Origin: Stenotrophobium rhamnosiphilum
GTDB lineage: Bacteria; Pseudomonadota; Gammaproteobacteria; Nevskiales; Nevskiaceae
Assembly: GCF_003052265.1 (NCBI RefSeq)
Contig: NZ_QANS01000003.1
Span: forward strand, 496,001 to 560,000
Length of the DNA stretch: 64,000 nt
Direction of reading: 5' to 3'
Shown piece by piece: positions 45,910 to 56,162 of this stretch. Positions within the stretch are counted from its first letter, which is position 1. Every line of letters begins with the position of its first letter. A program made the translations under genes and the position numbers. The notes under the pieces were generated by a model. It did no database searches. It was not told the DNA's origin and saw only the letters and a program-made list of their open reading frames with translations.

Positions 45910-47163
45910 ATGTCTCAGAACCAATCGACGAATTCAGTGATCCACGCGCGCTGCTGCATTGCTGGCGGCGGCCCTGCTGGAATGATGCTTGGCTACTTAC
46001 TCGCTCGCGCAGGGATCGAAACAGTAGTGCTGGAAAAGCATGCTGATTTCCTACGCGACTTTCGCGGCGATACGATTCATCCCTCAACACTTGAAGTGAT
46101 GCACGAGCTCGGTCTGCTCGAAGAATTTTTGCAGCGCCCGCACGATCAGATGCGACAAGTTGATGGACAAGTCGGCGACGAACGATTGACGATGGCAGAT
46201 TTCACGCATCTGCCGACGCGCTGCAAGTTCATTGCATTCATGCCGCAGTGGGACTTCCTTGATTTCCTCGCTGGTAAAGGACGCAGCTATTCCAAGTTTC
46301 ATCTGCATATGCAGAGCGAAGTCACCGCGCTACTGCAAAATAATGAACGCATTACCGGCGTGCGCGTGCAAACGCCGCAAGGTGAATTAGAGATTCACGC
46401 CGATCTCGTGATCGGCGCAGATGGCCGCAGCTCCATCGTGCGCGAGCAGGCGCAACTACAAGTGTTGAATATCGGTGCGCCGATTGACGTGCTGTGGATG
46501 CGTATCTCGCGACAAGAAGGTGATCCACCGCAAACACTCGGACGCATCGACAATGGCCACATCATGGTCATGCTCAATCGTGGCGACTACTGGCAGTGCG
46601 CCTACGTGATTCAGAAGGGTGGCATCGATGCGATTAAGGCGAGTGGACTCGATGCATTTCGCAAAGAGATTGCGGGCCTCGCGCCTTATCTGAGTGAGCG
46701 TATCTCTGAACTCAAAACTTGGGATGACATCAAGCTGCTCACCGTTACGGTGGATCGTTTGCAGCAATGGCATCGTCCCGGTCTGTTGTGCATCGGTGAT
46801 GCGGCGCATGCGATGTCACCGATTGGTGGCGTCGGCATTAATTTGGCGATTCAGGATGCAGTCGCAACGGCGAATGTTCTGACGCCTGCTTTTTTACGTG
46901 GCACACCGACACAAAAAGATTTGGCAGCTGTGCAAGAGCGACGCACATTTCCCACACGCGCAACACAGTGGATGCAGGTGCAGATTCAGAATCGAGTGAT
47001 TAGCCGCGTGCTGGCTAGTGCACAACGCCCAACATTGCCGTGGCAACTTAAACTACTACGCGCATGGCCATTTCTACGGCGCGTGCCTGCGCGCTTTGTT
47101 GGGATGGGATTTCGACCAGAACATGTGTCGAAGTTGCTAAGAGAAGCACGCGGCGGCGATTGA
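45910..47163 (+). CDS. FAD-dependent monooxygenase/oxidoreductase (PHBH fold)
   Basis: 417-aa flavoprotein of the p-hydroxybenzoate-hydroxylase fold. The nucleotide site is CIAGGGPAGMMLGYLLARAG, the DG motif lies in LVIGADGRSSIVR, and the third FAD motif is GDAAHAMSPIGGVGIN. HPSTLEVMHELGL resembles antibiotic- and phenol-modifying members. The substrate is unknown. I chose the ATG at 45910 with AGGAG nine bases upstream; an in-frame start seven codons earlier is less likely. The convergent rimO stop is 15 bases away, with a GC-rich hairpin (47152-47172) between. Confidence 0.87.
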   Translation: MSQNQSTNSVIHARCCIAGGGPAGMMLGYLLARAGIETVVLEKHADFLRDFRGDTIHPSTLEVMHELGLLEEFLQRPHDQMRQVDGQVGDERLTMADFTHLPTRCKFIAFMPQWDFLDFLAGKGRSYSKFHLHMQSEVTALLQNNERITGVRVQTPQGELEIHADLVIGADGRSSIVREQAQLQVLNIGAPIDVLWMRISRQEGDPPQTLGRIDNGHIMVMLNRGDYWQCAYVIQKGGIDAIKASGLDAFRKEIAGLAPYLSERISELKTWDDIKLLTVTVDRLQQWHRPGLLCIGDAAHAMSPIGGVGINLAIQDAVATANVLTPAFLRGTPTQKDLAAVQERRTFPTRATQWMQVQIQNRVISRVLASAQRPTLPWQLKLLRAWPFLRRVPARFVGMGFRPEHVSKLLREARGGD

Positions 47164-47172
47164 TTCGCCGCC
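47152..47172. other. GC-rich hairpin at the monooxygenase/rimO convergent end
   Basis: GGCGGCGA and TCGCCGCC form an 8-bp stem around a 5-base loop, covering the stop codon of the monooxygenase gene. There is no T-run on either side, so it is at best a weak terminator. Confidence 0.35.
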
Positions 47173-47177
47173 ACGGT

Positions 47178-48530
47178 TTAGTCTTCGAACACTTCCACGT
47201 TGAGATCGTAAGCATCAGCCTGAATCACTCGGCCGCGCACGATCTGACCGACTTTGAGCGGACGATCGCAGCTTAAGTAAACCTTGCCATCAATTTCCGG
47301 TGCGTCTGCCCATGAGCGGCCGAGTACAGCTTCGCCACCGATTTCGTCCACCATCACTTCAATGACTTTGCCGATCTTGTCTTCGAGCTTGTCGGCACTA
47401 ATGCGGGCCTGCAATTCCATGAAGCGGTTGTAGCGGTCTTCCATCACGTCATCAGGCACGGCGCCGTCGAGCTTGTTCGCGGTGGCGCCATCGACCGGTG
47501 AGTACTTGAAGCAGCCCACGCGATCGAGCTGTGCTTCTACGAGCCAGTTCAGCAGCTCTTCAAAATCTTCTTCGGTTTCGCCAGGGAAGCCGACGATGAA
47601 GGTGCTGCGGATGGTGATGTCCGGGCAGATCTTGCGCCAAGCTGCGAGACGCTTGAGCGTGTTCTCTGCAGCGGCAGGACGCTTCATCGCTTTGAGTACG
47701 CGCGTGCTGGCATGCTGGAAGGGCACATCGAGATAGGGAAGGATTTTGCCTTCGGCCATCAGCGAAATAATTTCGTCGACGTGCGGATACGGATACACGT
47801 AATGCAAACGTGCCCAAGCACCAAGCTCGCCAATGCCTTTGCAGAGGTCGTACAGATTGGTGCGGTATTCTTTACCGTTCCAAGTCGCAGGTGCGTACTT
47901 GAGGTCAACGCCATAAGCGCTGGTGTCTTGCGAGATGATCAGGATTTCTTTGACGCCGGCTTTCACCAACTTCTCGGCTTCACGCAACACTTCATCCACC
48001 GGACGGCTGCGCAACTTGCCGCGCATCGAGGGGATGATGCAGAAGCTGCACTTGTGGTTGCAGCCTTCAGAAATTTTTAAGTAAGCGTAATGCTTGGGTG
48101 TCAGCTTGACGCCTTGTGGCGGCAGCAAGTCGATGAAGGGGTCGTGCTTGGGCGGAACGGCTTTATGCAGCGCGTTCATCACGGTCACGTAATCTTGCGG
48201 GCCGCTGATGGAGAGTACGTCCGGATACTTTTCGCGGATCATGTCGCCTTTGGCGCCGAGGCAGCCGGTGACGATGACCTTGCCGTTTTCCGCCATGGCT
48301 TCGCCAATTGCATCGAGCGACTCCGCGACCGCGCTGTCGATAAAGCCGCAGGTATTGACCACTACGACATCGGCCGCTTTGTAGGTCGGCACGGTTTCAT
48401 AGCCTTCCGCACGCATCTGCGTGAGGATACGTTCGGAGTCCACCAGCGCTTTGGGGCAGCCAAGGGACACAAAACCGACTTTGGGGGCGGCAGACTTGCG
48501 GGGGCGGGTGGTGGTGCGGACAGTGGACAT
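47178..48530 (-). CDS. rimO: Ribosomal protein uS12 methylthiotransferase RimO
   Basis: Radical-SAM enzyme that methylthiolates Asp of ribosomal protein S12, 450 aa. The N-terminal UPF0004 domain carries three cluster Cys (C25 in GCPK, C61 in NTCGF, C90 in TGCLG). The radical-SAM motif is CNHKCSFC (C157, C161, C164), and a C-terminal TRAM domain closes the protein. The S-G-P-Q-D-Y and VDEIGG segments separate RimO from MiaB. It is monocistronic. Confidence 0.95.
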   Translation of the reverse strand: MSTVRTTTRPRKSAAPKVGFVSLGCPKALVDSERILTQMRAEGYETVPTYKAADVVVVNTCGFIDSAVAESLDAIGEAMAENGKVIVTGCLGAKGDMIREKYPDVLSISGPQDYVTVMNALHKAVPPKHDPFIDLLPPQGVKLTPKHYAYLKISEGCNHKCSFCIIPSMRGKLRSRPVDEVLREAEKLVKAGVKEILIISQDTSAYGVDLKYAPATWNGKEYRTNLYDLCKGIGELGAWARLHYVYPYPHVDEIISLMAEGKILPYLDVPFQHASTRVLKAMKRPAAAENTLKRLAAWRKICPDITIRSTFIVGFPGETEEDFEELLNWLVEAQLDRVGCFKYSPVDGATANKLDGAVPDDVMEDRYNRFMELQARISADKLEDKIGKVIEVMVDEIGGEAVLGRSWADAPEIDGKVYLSCDRPLKVGQIVRGRVIQADAYDLNVEVFED

Positions 48531-48789
48531 AACGCAATACGGCTGAAACGGTGCGCTAGTTTACCAGCCTATGGCCTGAGGCCCCTGCGTGGTGGCCTAG
48601 ATGAGACTGAGTTGCAGGAACGCGCCGGCTTCAGGCATCTTGCGCGCGGTCTTGGCTATTGAGCTCCCTGCGGTTGAAAAGCCCGCCACCGGCCCCAAAC
48701 AGTGCGGCAGCGGTCGCCGCAACGTCGGCTGCAAGTAAAAGAATTCAAAAGGTCCGGCGCTGCCGGTCATTTAGGTTTTGGAGAAGCAA

Positions 48790-49296
48790 ATGTCTATTTC
48801 AATGCATCAAGCCTCGGTTCCAGTTCTGGCTCGCACGCTCAACAATCTCATCCACATTCTCGAAAAAGCTGCGGCACATGTCGAAGCCAAGAAGCTCGAC
48901 GCTTCCGTTCTGCTCAACAGCCGTCTGTTCCCCGATATGTTCGCGCTGACGCGTCAGGTGCAGATCGCAACCGATATGGCCAAGGGCTGTGTCGCACGTC
49001 TTGCTGGTGATGAGCCGGTGAAGCTGGAAGATGGTGAAACTACTTTTGCTGATCTGATTGCGCGTGTACGTAAAGTCATTGGCATCGTTGAAGGCTATAA
49101 GCCGGCGCAGATCGACGGCTCAGAAACGCGTGACGTCGTACTGAAGAGCCCTCGTGGTGATATGAACTTCAAAGGCCAAGCTTATCTGCAAGGCTTCGTA
49201 CTGCCGAACGTGTATTTTCACGTGACAACGACGTACAACATCCTGCGTCACAACGGCGTTGAACTTGGCAAGATGGATTTCATCGGCCAGCCATAA
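48790..49296 (+). CDS. DUF1993 family protein
   Basis: 168-aa cytoplasmic protein of the DUF1993 family, an all-helical fold distantly like DinB. The typical pieces are the N-terminal [39 protein letters not shown], and the C-terminal [30 protein letters not shown]. Biochemical function is unknown. The ATG at 48790 follows GGAGAAG. rluF starts 12 bases after its stop, so the two may be co-transcribed. Confidence 0.87.
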   Translation: MSISMHQASVPVLARTLNNLIHILEKAAAHVEAKKLDASVLLNSRLFPDMFALTRQVQIATDMAKGCVARLAGDEPVKLEDGETTFADLIARVRKVIGIVEGYKPAQIDGSETRDVVLKSPRGDMNFKGQAYLQGFVLPNVYFHVTTTYNILRHNGVELGKMDFIGQP

Positions 49297-49307
49297 CGAT
49301 CAAAGCA

Positions 49308-50015
49308 ATGCGCCTCAACAAGTTCATCAGCGAAACCGGCGTTTGTTCGCGCCGTGAGGCGGATGCGTTCATCGAGCAGGGCCGTGTCACCGTCAATGGT
49401 GCACGTGCTCTGCTGGGCACGCAGGTGAATGATGGCGACGAGGTCAAGCTCAACGGCAAGCTCGTCAGCGCTGCGCAGAAAAAAGCTCGCGTCTATATCG
49501 CACTCAATAAACCGCGTGGCATTACCTGCACGACGGAGCGACACATCCAAGGCAACATCGTCGATTTTGTTGGCCATCGTGAACGCATCTTTCCAATTGG
49601 CCGACTCGACAAAGAATCTGATGGATTGATTCTGCTCACCAGCAACGGTGACATCGTCAACGAAATTCTGCGTGCGGAAAATCAGCACGAAAAAGAATAT
49701 ATGGTGACCATCGATAAGCCTGTCACCGATGAATTTATCGCAGGCATGTCGCGGGGTGTTTTTCTGCCAGAGCTGGAAGTAAAAACACAGCCTTGCAAAG
49801 TGACGCGTACTGGCACCAATGCATTCCGCATCATTCTGACGCAGGGTCTCAACCGTCAGATTCGCCGCATGTGCTCAGAGTTTGGCGCCAATGTGCGACA
49901 GCTGCGCCGCGTGCGCATCATCAACGTCAAACTCGGCACGCTTGCCGTAGGCAAGTGGCGTGATTTAACTCAAGAAGAACTGAACGGACTGTTGCCGAAA
50001 CGAACAGAGTGGTGA
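49308..50015 (+). CDS. rluF: 23S rRNA pseudouridine synthase RluF
   Basis: RsuA-family pseudouridine synthase of 235 aa. An N-terminal S4 RNA-binding domain ([19 protein letters not shown]) precedes the catalytic domain with [10 protein letters not shown] (catalytic D101), [13 protein letters not shown] and the RluF-like ending [15 protein letters not shown]. The expected target is position 2604 of 23S rRNA (also tRNA-Tyr in E. coli). The protein is shorter than E. coli RluF (290 aa), which has a C-terminal extension. Confidence 0.88.
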   Translation: MRLNKFISETGVCSRREADAFIEQGRVTVNGARALLGTQVNDGDEVKLNGKLVSAAQKKARVYIALNKPRGITCTTERHIQGNIVDFVGHRERIFPIGRLDKESDGLILLTSNGDIVNEILRAENQHEKEYMVTIDKPVTDEFIAGMSRGVFLPELEVKTQPCKVTRTGTNAFRIILTQGLNRQIRRMCSEFGANVRQLRRVRIINVKLGTLAVGKWRDLTQEELNGLLPKRTEW

Positions 50016-50039
50016 GCGCTACAAGCTTTGTTGGCTGAG

Positions 50040-51374
50040 TTAAGACTCGTCTTGCGAATTCGGTGGTACCGGCAGTTTCAGCAAAGGTTCAGTGGTATCA
50101 GCGGACAGAGCTTCCACATTGCGCAACTGTCGCTCAATGGCCCTACTGCGCACGCCTGCGTCGCCAATCGTATTGCTTGCTTGCTTGAGTTTGTCCTGAA
50201 CCTTGTCCAGAACATCGCCAAACTTTCCAAACTCTGTTTTGACGGCACCAAGCACTTTCCAAACTTCGCTGCTGCGCTTTGCGATCGCCAGTGTGCGAAA
50301 ACCCATTTGCAGACTATTGAGTAGTGCGATGAGTGTGGTTGGCCCAGCGAGTACCACGCGGAATTCACGTTGCAGGCTATCAACCATATTGGGTCTGCGA
50401 ATGACTTCCGCGTATAGGCCTTCAGTCGGCAAGAACATCACGGCGAAGTCCGTAGTATTGGGTGGCGCGATATATTTCTCGCTGATTGATTTGGCTTGAA
50501 TGCGAACTGCGCGCTCCAATTGTGAGCCGGCAGTTTTTATCGCTTCTATATCGGCGCGCTCTTGCGCATCGAGCAAACGTTCATAGTCTTCGCTCGGAAA
50601 TTTAGCGTCGATCGGTAGCCAGCACGGCGTTTCATCATTGCTGCGTCCGGGCATGCGAACAGCGCAGTCGACCATGTCGCGACTATCTGGGTTTACAGCG
50701 ACTTGTTTTGCGAATTGCTCAGCCGTGAAAATCTGCTCAAGAATACTTTCGAGCTGAACTTCACCCCACCCGCCGCGCGTTTTCACATTCGTCAGCACGC
50801 GCTTGAGATCGCCAACTCCGGCGGCCAGCGTCTGCATCTCGCCGAGGCCTTTGTGCACCTGCTCCAGGCGATCGCTCACCAATTTGAAACTCTCGCCCAA
50901 GCGCTGTTCCAAGGTGGCGTGGAGTTTCTCGTCGACGGTTTTACGCATCTCTTCAAGCTTGGCGGCGTTGTCGGCTTGGATATCTTTGAGCTTGCCTTCG
51001 AGCGTGACGCGCATTTCATTCATGCGTTGAGCATTGGACTCGGTGAGCGCTGAAAGCTGCTGAGTGAGGCTGCCAGCAAAGCGTTGCAGGCCTTCGGCAG
51101 TCTCACGGCGGCCGCCACGGGCGTCTTCTAAAAACCCTTTGAAACGCTCATCGAGAAGTTGGCGAATGGCTTCCAGATTGGCGCCAAGCTCTTGTCTCTG
51201 CTGGCGATTCATCTCGCCAATCTCGCTGCGTAGGCGGGTTGTTTCACCGCGCAGCAGCGCGTCGATCTTCTCAGCCGCCCCATCGTCCGCTTTGCGACGA
51301 CCACGCCAAAGCAAGGTCAATTGGAGAAGAAGTACCAGTGCCGTTCCGGCGAGGATCAGTGGGCTATAGTTCAT
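50040..51374 (-). CDS. rmuC: DNA recombination protein RmuC
   Basis: 444-aa protein with one N-terminal membrane segment (PLILAGTALVLLLQLTLLW), a long coiled coil (about 30-170) and the nuclease-like RmuC core (GGWGEVQLESILEQI, LPIDAKFPSEDYERL, FLPTEGLYAEV, GPTTLIALLNSLQMGFRTLAI). It was identified in E. coli by its effect on inverted-repeat recombination; the exact biochemistry remains uncertain. It is convergent with rluF without a visible terminator. Confidence 0.93.
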   Translation of the reverse strand: MNYSPLILAGTALVLLLQLTLLWRGRRKADDGAAEKIDALLRGETTRLRSEIGEMNRQQRQELGANLEAIRQLLDERFKGFLEDARGGRRETAEGLQRFAGSLTQQLSALTESNAQRMNEMRVTLEGKLKDIQADNAAKLEEMRKTVDEKLHATLEQRLGESFKLVSDRLEQVHKGLGEMQTLAAGVGDLKRVLTNVKTRGGWGEVQLESILEQIFTAEQFAKQVAVNPDSRDMVDCAVRMPGRSNDETPCWLPIDAKFPSEDYERLLDAQERADIEAIKTAGSQLERAVRIQAKSISEKYIAPPNTTDFAVMFLPTEGLYAEVIRRPNMVDSLQREFRVVLAGPTTLIALLNSLQMGFRTLAIAKRSSEVWKVLGAVKTEFGKFGDVLDKVQDKLKQASNTIGDAGVRSRAIERQLRNVEALSADTTEPLLKLPVPPNSQDES

Positions 51375-51535
51375 CGCTGCAGTTTAGCCGAGCTGCTAGC
51401 TCACTCGGCGAGCTTGTGTGCAATCGGGGAAGGATGCCCCTTGGCGGCGACGGTTAATTATTTGACCCGTATACCGTTTTGGCGTTTAGAGCCCCCCGAG
51501 ATGCAGCGCGGTAGTTTGAGTCACACAGGCAATTC

Positions 51536-53386
51536 ATGAATATGTCCATCATCAGCTGGCTGAGTAGCACCGGAGACGGCTCGCTTGATCATTGGTTGTT
51601 TTGGGCGCCATTGCTGATGTGGGCCCTACTGGTGGTTGTTGGCGTGCTGGTGTTGTCGTCTCAGCGGAGAAAGACTCAATCGCTCGCCATGCTGCGAGCT
51701 GTCGGTGAGCTCACTGAGTTAACGCTCTCTAACGTCAGTGATGGCGTTATCCATACGGATGCCGATGGCATCATCACCTTCTGCAATACGGCTGCGGCCA
51801 AAATTATTGGCGTGCCAGCGACGCGGCTTGTTGGCCAACCCTTCAAATTAGGCGTTCGGGTTTACAAGGGCGAGGCCCAGACCTTAGTCGAGAATCCGGC
51901 GTCATTCATGCTGACTACAGGCGCGGGTGTTTATCTCGATCCTTACAGTGGGTTGCGGACAGCCAATGGCGAGATTCGACCGATCTCAGAAACGATATCG
52001 CTGGTGCGCGACGCGAGTGGCAAAGTTATTGGCGCGGTATTCGTGTTTCAGGATGTCAGCGATGCGCGCGACTTGAGCGATCAGCTGACTTATCAAGCGC
52101 GCCACGATTCATTAACCGGCTTGCCGAATCGTTTGGCCTTTGAAGAATCAATAAAAGATTTTGTTAAAGGACCGCGAGAAGGCCACCAGAAAAAATTCCT
52201 GATGTACCTGGATCTTGATCATTTCAAGATGATTAACGATGTCTATGGTCATGCCAATGGCGATCGGTTCTTGCGTGAAATATCAGCGCTGCTGCGTGCG
52301 CTTCTTCGCCCTGAAGATGGCTTGGCTCGACTCGGCGGTGATGAATTTGGCATCACGTTGTGCCTTGCCGATGCAGAGAAGGCACAGCAGGTGGCGGATA
52401 GCTTGATTGCTGCAGTAGGCGCGTTCCGACTGGATGTGGGCGATCAGCAGGGCGAGGTTGGGTTAAGCATCGGCATCGTCGGCATTGCTGAGGATCGTTG
52501 CGATCCTTCAGTGCTGATGGCGCGTGCGGATACGGCTTGTTATGCGGCCAAAGATCGCGGACGTGGACGCTGCCAGTTGTATCTGCCGGATGATCCGCAC
52601 ATCTTGCTCGCAGAGAGCACGCTCGACTGCGCCAATATGATTCAGCGCGCATTCGATGACAATCGTTTTGAAGTCTACCTGCAAGAAATTGTGGGGCGCG
52701 ATCGTAAAGTGCTCGGCTACGAATCCCTGATCCGCATGCGTAGCGAGACAGGCGCGCTAGTGATGCCCGCTGAATTCATGCCCGCTGCGCAACGCATGGG
52801 ATGGATGACGCGTATCGATCAATGGATGCTGCAGAATGTTATTGCGCTGACGCGTAATTGGCCTAAAGGCAAAGGGCAGCAACCCTATATTTCATTGAAC
52901 CTGAGCGCTCGCAGTTTTGGCGATGCGACTTTTGGCGATGGCATGTTGGCTTTGTTGGATGCCAGCGCTGTTCATAAACGTATTCTGCGTTTTGAAATTA
53001 CTGAGACCGATCAACTGCAAGCCAACGCTACTGAAACACGTTTGATTAGTGAGCTTCATCGTCGTGGTTTTATGGTTTGGCTTGATGATATGGGCACTGG
53101 CTATAATTCCTTTGATTTGCTCAAACGTCTACGTATCGACGGCATCAAGATTGATCGCTCCTTCACGCGCTCTTTATTGATTAGCCCGATTGATCGCGCT
53201 CTGACAGAAGCACTCGTTTCCATCGGAAAGGTCATGCATCTGGAGATTATTGCTGAAGGCGTCGAAGACGAAGAAACCTATCAAGCACTGCTGGGCATGC
53301 ATGCAGACGCCTTCCAAGGGCACCGCTTTCATCGAGCGGAGTCTGCTGCCAATGTGATGTTGCACCAATCTTTTGCAACGGTATAA
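51536..53386 (+). CDS. Membrane PAS-GGDEF-EAL cyclic-di-GMP protein
   Basis: 616-aa dual-domain signalling protein. One transmembrane segment (residues 20-42) is followed by a PAS domain (about 55-175), a GGDEF domain with intact active site GGDEF (267-271) and RxxD inhibitory site (R258, D261), and an EAL domain. The EAL signature reads ESL (396-398), the loop DDMGTG and the late motif QGHRF; the acidic residues and the Lys in KIDRS are kept. Both activities are possible, so its net effect cannot be predicted. Two diguanylate cyclases follow on the same strand. Confidence 0.9.
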   Translation: MNMSIISWLSSTGDGSLDHWLFWAPLLMWALLVVVGVLVLSSQRRKTQSLAMLRAVGELTELTLSNVSDGVIHTDADGIITFCNTAAAKIIGVPATRLVGQPFKLGVRVYKGEAQTLVENPASFMLTTGAGVYLDPYSGLRTANGEIRPISETISLVRDASGKVIGAVFVFQDVSDARDLSDQLTYQARHDSLTGLPNRLAFEESIKDFVKGPREGHQKKFLMYLDLDHFKMINDVYGHANGDRFLREISALLRALLRPEDGLARLGGDEFGITLCLADAEKAQQVADSLIAAVGAFRLDVGDQQGEVGLSIGIVGIAEDRCDPSVLMARADTACYAAKDRGRGRCQLYLPDDPHILLAESTLDCANMIQRAFDDNRFEVYLQEIVGRDRKVLGYESLIRMRSETGALVMPAEFMPAAQRMGWMTRIDQWMLQNVIALTRNWPKGKGQQPYISLNLSARSFGDATFGDGMLALLDASAVHKRILRFEITETDQLQANATETRLISELHRRGFMVWLDDMGTGYNSFDLLKRLRIDGIKIDRSFTRSLLISPIDRALTEALVSIGKVMHLEIIAEGVEDEETYQALLGMHADAFQGHRFHRAESAANVMLHQSFATV

Positions 53387-53463
53387 AAGCTGCACATTGA
53401 GCAGCAGCATTAAATCTTCTCGTAAAAAATATTTGTAACGCAGCCGGAATGAATCTGGTTGCG

Positions 53464-53503
53464 AAGCTATCGCAGGAGCGACAGCTTTCATAGGCAGGAT
53501 GCC
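53464..53503 (+). repeat. Pair of small hairpins upstream of the MASE1-GGDEF gene
   Basis: AAGCT-A-TCGC-AGGA-GCGA-C-AGCTT (53464-53487) is followed by GGCA-GGA-TGCC (53493-53503). The AGGA and A-GGA-T loops recall the terminator-linked element family, but the order differs. The second hairpin covers the first possible start codon of the next gene. Confidence 0.4.
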
Positions 53504-56102
53504 AACGTACGACCCTATGAGTGCGTCACTTAACGGTGGGCTTGGAAGTCTAATGGCGTCAGCAACTTATAGAAATTCAGGGCATCGTGCGGGCATAGGC
53601 ACGCCCGATAGATTAGGTTTTCCGGCGCTGCTGTCTTTGATTGTCGCTTATGTATTAGGCGGCAAGTTGAGCATGGCGTTGGTGGTGGCGCCTGGTTTTG
53701 CGGCAGCGATTTTTGCGCCAGCAGGTATCGCAATCGGGGCCGTTCTCATCGGCGGCTACATGACGCTGCCGTGGATTTTTGCAGGCTCTATTCTGTTTTG
53801 TCTTTGGAATGGCGCTGTCGTCAACGGCCATTTGGATGCACACGCAATTTATGCAGTGCTGTTGATGTCGTTGGCGGCCGTTGCGCAGGCAGCAGTAGGT
53901 GGCGCTGTTCTCCGTAGAGCCCTAGGACCATCAATCGCAATGGATCATGGCCGGCCGTTGATCCGATTCGCAATTTTTACCCCACTGATTTGCACAATCA
54001 GCGCCAGCCTTTCCTTGGCCAGCTTGTTTCTGCTTGGCGCGATTTCGCGTGAAATTTTGGTTTCCAGTTGGTTCATTTGGTGGATCGGCGATTCGCTAGC
54101 GGTTCTGCTCGTGGTTCCGCTGACCCTCATGCTGTGTGGAGAGCCTCGCCAGCTTTGGCGCCGTCGTTTAATCACGGTGGGCATTCCTATGGTCGGTGGC
54201 CTGCTGTTGTTTGTGGTGATTTTCCTGCGTTTTGGTAGCTGGGAGAAACGGCAGGCATTGCTCGAATTTGATCGTCTCTCGCAACAAGTCTCCGACCGTA
54301 TCCAGACGCGTTTTGAAGGGCAGGAGATATTCCTGCAACAGGCCGAAGCGTTCTTGAGTAGTGGCGATGCGGTGACGGAGGAAAGCTTTAAAAATCGCGT
54401 CGGCAGGATCTTCATGCGCTATCCATCGGTGATGGCAGTCGAGTGGGCGCCGCGCGTGATGGATAACGAGCGTCAGGATTTTGAAGCGCGAAACAATCTG
54501 CGTATCCGCGAGCAAAGTGCAGATCGAAAGACGTTCGTGACCGCACCTGAGCACAAAGTCTATTACCCAATAAATTTTATTGAACCGAGGAGCGGCAATG
54601 AAGAAATGCTCGGGTTCAATTTGGCAGATCAGCGAATTCCTTTGGCTGTTCTGAATGCGGCCGCAACTGCTGAACGCACGCTAATTTCTCCACCGATAAC
54701 TCTATTGCAAGATCGAGGAAAGGAAGGTATCCACCGTGGTCTTTTGGTGCTTTACCCGGTGAGCAGCGGTCCTGAGGGGCCTGGCTTTGTGGCCTCAGTG
54801 ATTCGCGTCAATCAATTCATGAACAATGCGCTGCCGTTTTTAAAGGGTCAGTTGTACTTGCGCATTGTGGATCGCGAAGCGACGGTTACTTTATTCGACA
54901 ATTTTCAGGCCGGGACCAAGACAAGCTTTGAAGCAAGTTTGCATTTTGGTGGACGCGACTATCATCTGCAGACGGCACCTTCAGCGGAATATTTTCGCTC
55001 GCATCGTGCATGGCAAAGCTGGGCTATCTTGGTTGTTGGCTTGTCATTTACGGCTTTGTTATCGATGGCTTTGTTACTGAGTACGGGACACGCTGCCCGC
55101 ATCGAGGCCTTAGTAATTTCACGCACTGCGGATTTGAATGATGAGAAGAATTTTTCAGAAACCGTGATCAATAGTTTGCCCGGTGTTTTTTACATGCTGG
55201 ACAGAGCAGGCGATCTGACGCAGTGGAATAGCAACTTCGGCAGAGTGTTCAGCTTGGGCGAAAGCAATGTAAAAACTGAGGATGTGCTCAAGACCATCGT
55301 CAAAGAAGATCATGCCTTGATCGAAGAGGCCATCCGCCGTGTGTATGCGACGCGGGGTTATGCCGAGGTCGAAGTGCGTCAAGATATGGGTGATGGAAAG
55401 CTGCGCCATTACTTGGTGAATGGGCAGTACACAAAAATTGCTGGACGGCATTACATGTTTGGCACGGGTATGGATCTCACCGAAATTCAAAATGCACGGG
55501 CGCGTTTGCATGGCGCCAACGTAGAGCTTGAGCGGCGCGTTAAAGAAATTCATGCGCTGCAAGCGTTGCTGCAAGAGCAAGCGATACGAGATCCCTTAAG
55601 TGGCCTATACAACCGGCGCTATCTCGACGAGACCTTGGATCGTGAATTGTCCAAGGCGCAGCGCGAGGGCTATCCGATCAGCATCGTGATGGGCGATATC
55701 GATCACTTCAAGAATTTGAATGACACTTATGGGCATCAAGCGGGTGATGCGGTCATCCGTTTGTTGTCGGGCTTACTGCGCGACCATGCACGCGCCAGCG
55801 ATATTTTGTGTCGATTTGGCGGCGAGGAGTTTCTGCTGGTCATGCCCGGAATTGGTATGGATGATGCTTATGTTCGTGTTGATCAATGGCGTGCTTTGTT
55901 TGCACAGCAGCGCCTGAGCTTTGGGGTGTTTGAATTGTCGGCGACGGTTTCGTTCGGCATTTCGGCCTACCCAGTCCATGGTAAAACTGCTGAGCGCCTA
56001 ATCGCGGTGGCGGATGAGGCCCTGTACCTAGCCAAGGCCAATAGCCGGAACCGCGTTGAGTGCGCATCGCCATCAGAGGGCTGGCCGCCGCCTAATTTGT
56101 AG
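53499..56102 (+). CDS. MASE1-CHASE-PAS-GGDEF diguanylate cyclase
   Basis: 867-aa membrane diguanylate cyclase. Domains in order: MASE1 with about eight transmembrane helices (40-250), a periplasmic CHASE-type ligand-binding domain (about 275-490), a further transmembrane helix (about 510-530), one PAS (about 555-670), a short coiled coil and GGDEF with active GGEEF (774-778) and an RxxD inhibitory site (RASD). The start is uncertain: ATG 53499, 53517 or a little later. It is a tandem paralogue of the next gene, sharing the architecture and most of the GGDEF sequence. Confidence 0.9.
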   Translation: MPTYDPMSASLNGGLGSLMASATYRNSGHRAGIGTPDRLGFPALLSLIVAYVLGGKLSMALVVAPGFAAAIFAPAGIAIGAVLIGGYMTLPWIFAGSILFCLWNGAVVNGHLDAHAIYAVLLMSLAAVAQAAVGGAVLRRALGPSIAMDHGRPLIRFAIFTPLICTISASLSLASLFLLGAISREILVSSWFIWWIGDSLAVLLVVPLTLMLCGEPRQLWRRRLITVGIPMVGGLLLFVVIFLRFGSWEKRQALLEFDRLSQQVSDRIQTRFEGQEIFLQQAEAFLSSGDAVTEESFKNRVGRIFMRYPSVMAVEWAPRVMDNERQDFEARNNLRIREQSADRKTFVTAPEHKVYYPINFIEPRSGNEEMLGFNLADQRIPLAVLNAAATAERTLISPPITLLQDRGKEGIHRGLLVLYPVSSGPEGPGFVASVIRVNQFMNNALPFLKGQLYLRIVDREATVTLFDNFQAGTKTSFEASLHFGGRDYHLQTAPSAEYFRSHRAWQSWAILVVGLSFTALLSMALLLSTGHAARIEALVISRTADLNDEKNFSETVINSLPGVFYMLDRAGDLTQWNSNFGRVFSLGESNVKTEDVLKTIVKEDHALIEEAIRRVYATRGYAEVEVRQDMGDGKLRHYLVNGQYTKIAGRHYMFGTGMDLTEIQNARARLHGANVELERRVKEIHALQALLQEQAIRDPLSGLYNRRYLDETLDRELSKAQREGYPISIVMGDIDHFKNLNDTYGHQAGDAVIRLLSGLLRDHARASDILCRFGGEEFLLVMPGIGMDDAYVRVDQWRALFAQQRLSFGVFELSATVSFGISAYPVHGKTAERLIAVADEALYLAKANSRNRVECASPSEGWPPPNL

Positions 56103-56162
56103 GAAAATTCCCACAAAATTGGCGATCCGGTTTATCCTTAACGCAGGGAAATCGGGTCATGG

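Noticed and set aside
48090-48662. 190-codon open frame antisense to rimO
   Set aside because: It lies opposite the well-supported rimO reading frame, and its composition reflects the antisense strand of a coding gene.
51375-51535. Possible TTGACC promoter before the PAS-GGDEF-EAL gene
   Set aside because: TTGACC is present, but the sequence at the right distance (TTTAGA) is a poor -10, so I did not list it.
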